Source of the DNA: Flavobacterium lutivivi | GTDB lineage: Bacteria; Bacteroidota; Bacteroidia; Flavobacteriales; Flavobacteriaceae | Assembly (NCBI RefSeq): GCF_014642275.1 | Contig: NZ_BMIM01000004.1 | Coordinates: forward strand, 124,001 to 188,000 | Reading direction: 5' to 3' | Length of the DNA stretch: 64,000 nucleotides | Shown here: piece after piece, positions 60,516 to 64,000 of the stretch | How positions within the stretch are numbered: the first letter of the stretch is position 1 | How the letters are laid out: every line of letters starts with the position of its first letter | The notes under the pieces: generated by a model | What the model was told of the DNA's origin: nothing | The model's database searches: none | Seen by the model: the letters and a program-made list of their open reading frames with translations, nothing else | Translations under genes and position numbers: made by a program

Positions 60516-63500
60516 ATGAGTTTCATAAACAGTATTCTGAAAGTTTTTGTGGGAGATAAATCACAAAAAGATGTAAAGGCAATACAACCATTGGTTACCA
60601 AAATAAAATCATTCGAAAGCGCACTTTCTGCTCTTAGCCATGATGAACTTCGCCATAAAACCGAAGAATTTAAAAGTAAAATAAAATCGGCTCGTGCTGA
60701 AAAAGACCAAAAAATAGCTCAACTTAAGGCTGAAGCCGAAGCAACTTCGGATATAGACAAAAGAGAAGATATTTATAACGAGATTGATGCGCTTGAAAAA
60801 GAAGCTTATGAAATTTCAGAAAAAACTTTGAACGAAATTCTTCCTGAAGCATTTGCTGTAGTCAAAGAAACGGCAAGACGTTTTAAAGAAAATACTTCTA
60901 TCACAGTTAATGCAACGGCTCGTGATAGAGAACTTTCTTCTACAAAATCCTACATTACTCTCGAAGGTGATAAAGCTATTTGGGCAAACTCATGGAATGC
61001 TGCTGGAAAAGAAATCACTTGGGATATGATACACTATGATGTTCAGTTGATAGGTGGTATTGTACTTCATCAAGGGAAAATTTCAGAGATGCAAACAGGA
61101 GAAGGAAAAACGCTAGTAGCTACTCTTCCACTCTATCTTAATGCATTGACTGGTAACGGAGTACATCTTGTTACCGTTAATGATTATTTGGCTCGTCGTG
61201 ATAGTACTTGGAAAGCGCCATTGTTTGAATTTCATGGTTTGACTGTTGACTGTATTGACAATCACTCGCCAAATACCGAAGCCAGACGCAAAGCGTATGA
61301 AGCTGATATTACTTATGGTACCAATAATGAATTTGGTTTTGACTATTTGCGCGATAACATGGCGCATACTCCAGAAGAATTGGTGCAAAGAAAACACAAC
61401 TTTGCTATCGTCGATGAGGTCGATTCAGTTTTGATTGATGATGCAAGAACACCTTTAATTATTTCTGGTCCAGTTCCTGATGGTGATAGACACGAGTTTA
61501 ACGAACTAAAACCAAAAGTTGAAAATCTATTCAACCTACAAAGACAATTGGCCAACGGATTTTTAGCAGAAGCAAAAAAACTAATCAAAGAAGGCAATAC
61601 CAAAGATGGTGGTTTCCAATTGTTGAGAGCTTACCGTTCATTACCAAAAAATAAAGCATTAATCAAGTTCCTTTCGGAAGAAGGTGTAAAACAAATTCTT
61701 CAAAAAACAGAAAATGAGTACATGCAAGACAACAACAGAAAAATGCCTCTTGTTGACGAAGCTTTGTATTTTGTAATCGAAGAAAAAAACAATCAGGTTG
61801 AACTTACTGATAATGGTATAAAGTTCCTTTCTAACGATACTTCTGAAGATTTCTTTGTTCTTCCAGACATTGGAACTGAAATTGCGAACATTGAAAATCA
61901 AAATCTAGAAAAAGACAAAGAAGCTGAAGCAAAAGAAAGATTGTTTCAAGATTTTAGTGTAAAAAGCGAAAGAATTCACACGCTAACTCAGTTATTGAAA
62001 GCCTATACTCTATTCGAAAAAGATATTGAGTATGTGATTATGGATAATAAAATCCTGATTGTAGATGAACAAACAGGACGTATCATGGATGGTCGTCGTT
62101 ATTCTGATGGTTTGCACCAAGCTATTGAGGCAAAAGAAAATGTAAAAATTGAAGCTGCCACACAAACATTTGCTACCATTACATTACAGAATTATTTCCG
62201 TATGTATAACAAATTGGCCGGAATGACTGGTACAGCGGTTACAGAAGCTGGAGAGTTTTGGGAAATTTATAAATTAGATGTTGTTGAAATCCCAACCAAT
62301 AGATCAATCGCTCGTAAAGACAAAGAAGATTTAATCTATCGTTCGGTTCGTGAAAAATTCAATGCGGTGATAGAAGATGTTACACAATTGTCGCAATCTG
62401 GAAGACCCGTTTTGATAGGAACAACTTCTGTTGAAATTTCAGAATTATTGAGTAGAATGCTCAAAATGAGAAATGTTCCTCACAACGTATTGAATGCTAA
62501 ACTTCATAAAAAAGAAGCTGAAATTGTTGCCGAAGCAGGAAAACCTGGCGTAGTTACTATTGCTACAAACATGGCTGGTCGTGGAACCGATATCAAACTT
62601 ACACCAGAAGTAAAAGCTGCTGGCGGTTTGGCAATCATTGGTACCGAAAGACACGATTCTCGTCGTGTAGATAGACAGTTGCGTGGTCGTGCTGGTCGTC
62701 AAGGTGATCCAGGAAGTTCGCAATTCTATGTTTCGCTAGAAGATAATTTGATGCGTCTTTTTGGTTCAGAAAGAGTAGCAAAAATCATGGATAGAATGGG
62801 ATTGAAAGAAGGTGAAGTTATCCAACATTCTATGATGACAAAATCTATCGAAAGAGCACAGAAAAAAGTAGAAGAAAACAACTTTGGCGTTCGTAAAAGA
62901 TTATTAGAATATGATGATGTCATGAACGCTCAAAGAGAAGTGGTTTACAAACGTCGTCGTCATGCGCTACATGGCGAACGATTGAAACTAGATATTGCCA
63001 ACATGCTTTATGATACTTGCGAACTTATCGTAGAAGAGAACAAAGCAAGAAATGATTTCAAAAACTTTGAGTTTGAACTTATCAGGTATTTTTCTATAAC
63101 TTCTCCTGTTTCGAGTAGTGAGTTTGATAAGCTAAGCGAAATAGAAATTGCTGGCAAAATATACAAAGCTGCTATTGCTTTTTATACCGAAAAAAATGCC
63201 CGAAGCGCAAGAGAAGCTTACCCAATTATTGCCAATGTGTATGAACAAGAAGGCAATAAATTTGAGCGAATTGTAGTTCCTTTTTCAGATGGAATAAAAT
63301 CACTCAATGTGGTAACCGATTTGAAAAAAGCCTATGAAACTCATGGAGAACAACTAGTTGCTGATTTCGAAAAGAACATCACTTTGGCGATATTAGATGA
63401 AGCTTGGAAAAAACATTTACGTCAAATGGATGAGTTGAAACAATCAGTTCAATTGGCAGTTCATGAGCAAAAAGATCCATTGTTGATATACAAACAAGAA

Positions 63501-63860
63501 GCGTTTAACTTGTTTAGAAAAATGATTTATACGGTAAATAAAGATATTATTTCGTTCCTATTTAAAGGTGATTTACCTCAACAAAATCAAAACATTCAAG
63601 AAGCTAGAGAAGTTAAACGAAAAGACAATTACACCGAATCTCGTGACGAAATTGAAAGCAGCGAAAAGGCCAACAGAGAAGCGAGCCAAGCTAGTCATCG
63701 TCCGCAAGTTACAGAAACAATAGTTCGTGAGCAGCCAAAAATTAACCGTAATGATAACGTTACTATCAAACACGTAATGAGTGGCAAAACCGAAACGATG
63801 AAATACAAAAAAGCCGAAAGCATGATTGCTAGTGGCGAATGGGTTTTGGTATCTGAGTAG
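60516..63860 (+). CDS. secA: Preprotein translocase ATPase SecA
   Basis: 1114 residues, the long Bacteroidetes form. DEAD motor: Walker [12 protein letters not shown] near residue 192, [46 protein letters not shown]. An insert of about 150 residues ([14 protein letters not shown] .. EAKERLF) lies in the first motor/crosslinking part. NBD2 has [13 protein letters not shown] and [14 protein letters not shown]. The C-terminal tail lacks the Cys-rich zinc motif and ends SGEWVLVSE. It drives secretory proteins through SecYEG. TAAATTTG at 60484-60491 is its -7 element. Confidence 0.97.
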   Translation: MSFINSILKVFVGDKSQKDVKAIQPLVTKIKSFESALSALSHDELRHKTEEFKSKIKSARAEKDQKIAQLKAEAEATSDIDKREDIYNEIDALEKEAYEISEKTLNEILPEAFAVVKETARRFKENTSITVNATARDRELSSTKSYITLEGDKAIWANSWNAAGKEITWDMIHYDVQLIGGIVLHQGKISEMQTGEGKTLVATLPLYLNALTGNGVHLVTVNDYLARRDSTWKAPLFEFHGLTVDCIDNHSPNTEARRKAYEADITYGTNNEFGFDYLRDNMAHTPEELVQRKHNFAIVDEVDSVLIDDARTPLIISGPVPDGDRHEFNELKPKVENLFNLQRQLANGFLAEAKKLIKEGNTKDGGFQLLRAYRSLPKNKALIKFLSEEGVKQILQKTENEYMQDNNRKMPLVDEALYFVIEEKNNQVELTDNGIKFLSNDTSEDFFVLPDIGTEIANIENQNLEKDKEAEAKERLFQDFSVKSERIHTLTQLLKAYTLFEKDIEYVIMDNKILIVDEQTGRIMDGRRYSDGLHQAIEAKENVKIEAATQTFATITLQNYFRMYNKLAGMTGTAVTEAGEFWEIYKLDVVEIPTNRSIARKDKEDLIYRSVREKFNAVIEDVTQLSQSGRPVLIGTTSVEISELLSRMLKMRNVPHNVLNAKLHKKEAEIVAEAGKPGVVTIATNMAGRGTDIKLTPEVKAAGGLAIIGTERHDSRRVDRQLRGRAGRQGDPGSSQFYVSLEDNLMRLFGSERVAKIMDRMGLKEGEVIQHSMMTKSIERAQKKVEENNFGVRKRLLEYDDVMNAQREVVYKRRRHALHGERLKLDIANMLYDTCELIVEENKARNDFKNFEFELIRYFSITSPVSSSEFDKLSEIEIAGKIYKAAIAFYTEKNARSAREAYPIIANVYEQEGNKFERIVVPFSDGIKSLNVVTDLKKAYETHGEQLVADFEKNITLAILDEAWKKHLRQMDELKQSVQLAVHEQKDPLLIYKQEAFNLFRKMIYTVNKDIISFLFKGDLPQQNQNIQEAREVKRKDNYTESRDEIESSEKANREASQASHRPQVTETIVREQPKINRNDNVTIKHVMSGKTETMKYKKAESMIASGEWVLVSE

Positions 63861-63920
63861 TTTTCAGTTGTTGGTTCACAGTTATTGGTGGTCAGTTTAC
63901 AACTTGTACTACTGAACGAA
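63861..63920. repeat. TTCAGT-type degenerate repeat after secA
   Basis: TTTTCAGTTGTTGGTTCACA and more loose CAGTT copies run to about 63900; an ACTGAACGAAGC motif follows at 63911. It lies between the secA stop and its terminator. Confidence 0.55.
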
Positions 63921-63932
63921 GCAAAAAATCTT

Positions 63933-63965
63933 ATCCTCAACGGTTATACTGTTGAGGATTTTTTT
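63933..63965 (+). terminator. Terminator after secA
   Basis: ATCCTCAAC (63933-63941) pairs perfectly with GTTGAGGAT (63951-63959) over a 9-base loop, followed by T to 63965. Confidence 0.88.
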
Positions 63966-64000
63966 ATATTTTTATATTCTGTAAATACTTACAATTCTAA

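Noticed and set aside
63573-63860. Loss of the SecA zinc-binding tail as a truncation
   Set aside because: Bacteroidetes SecA proteins commonly end this way; the gene is full length.
1-64000. CRISPR arrays, rRNA and tRNA genes, complete IS elements
   Set aside because: No regular spaced repeats, no rRNA or tRNA features and no transposase were seen on either strand by eye.

Overview
The window reads as chromosome of a Flavobacteriaceae bacterium, most likely Flavobacterium or a close relative. It is AT-rich. Start sites mostly lack Shine-Dalgarno sequences and have A-rich leaders. Promoters follow the Bacteroidetes pattern (TTG, about 18-22 bases, then TAnnTTTG). One secreted protein carries a type IX secretion C-terminal domain. 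bL38 (DUF4295), the DUF5683-dapB-lepB gene order and a SecA of about 1,110 residues also fit the phylum. No rRNA, tRNA, CRISPR array or complete IS element was seen.

Layout. 1-4021: adenosylcobalamin-dependent methylmalonyl-CoA mutase (mutA cut at its 5' end, then mutB), with a RelE/ParE-type toxin-antitoxin pair between the two subunit genes. 4242-5713: an AT-rich island with a PLD-type nuclease bearing a DpnI-like winged helix, a translationally coupled 66-residue protein, and a convergent Dam-type adenine methyltransferase. 6019-11959: heavy-metal RND efflux in which pump and outer-membrane factor are one 1448-residue reading frame. 12019-14368: NDH-2 and a 2,4-dienoyl-CoA reductase. 14538-27464: housekeeping block parA-parB-DUF5683-dapB-lepB, a four-helix-bundle cassette, WbqC, then on the minus strand EEP, two rhomboids, mutL, ribH and a TPR protein, and on the plus strand recF. 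27515-41614: a rhodanese-thioredoxin lipoprotein, glycosyltransferase plus asnB, murB, two ECF-type sigma genes, a TonB-like protein and lipid/nucleotide genes. 41615-43412: a minus-strand cluster with a HinfI-like (GANTC-type) adenine methyltransferase, a lipoprotein and a DciA-like protein. 44610-51049: ftsY, the rpmB-rpmG-bL38 operon, cinA, an HPt protein, an FAH enzyme, an exonuclease and a 2-oxoacid dehydrogenase E2.

52262-55500 is a second, very AT-rich accessory segment: an antitoxin followed by what looks like a toxin remnant, a Kelch-transmembrane-cytoplasmic protein, and a LamG/T9SS secreted protein. 55715-63860 returns to core genes: an ABC-F ATPase, a methyltransferase, a MacB/LolD-like ATPase, a PduO-type cobalamin adenosyltransferase (which makes the mutAB cofactor), DUF2795 and secA.

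Three families of degenerate repeats are scattered through the window: TTCAGT/ACTGAA-type, TGTCATTGCGAGG-type and TTTGTCAATTTG-type. Members of the first lie inside two reading frames without breaking them. The best candidates for under-described biology are the PLD/DpnI_C/Dam island, the pump/outer-membrane-factor fusion with a signal peptide at its junction, the Kelch membrane protein, and the HinfI-like methyltransferase clustered with a DciA-like gene.
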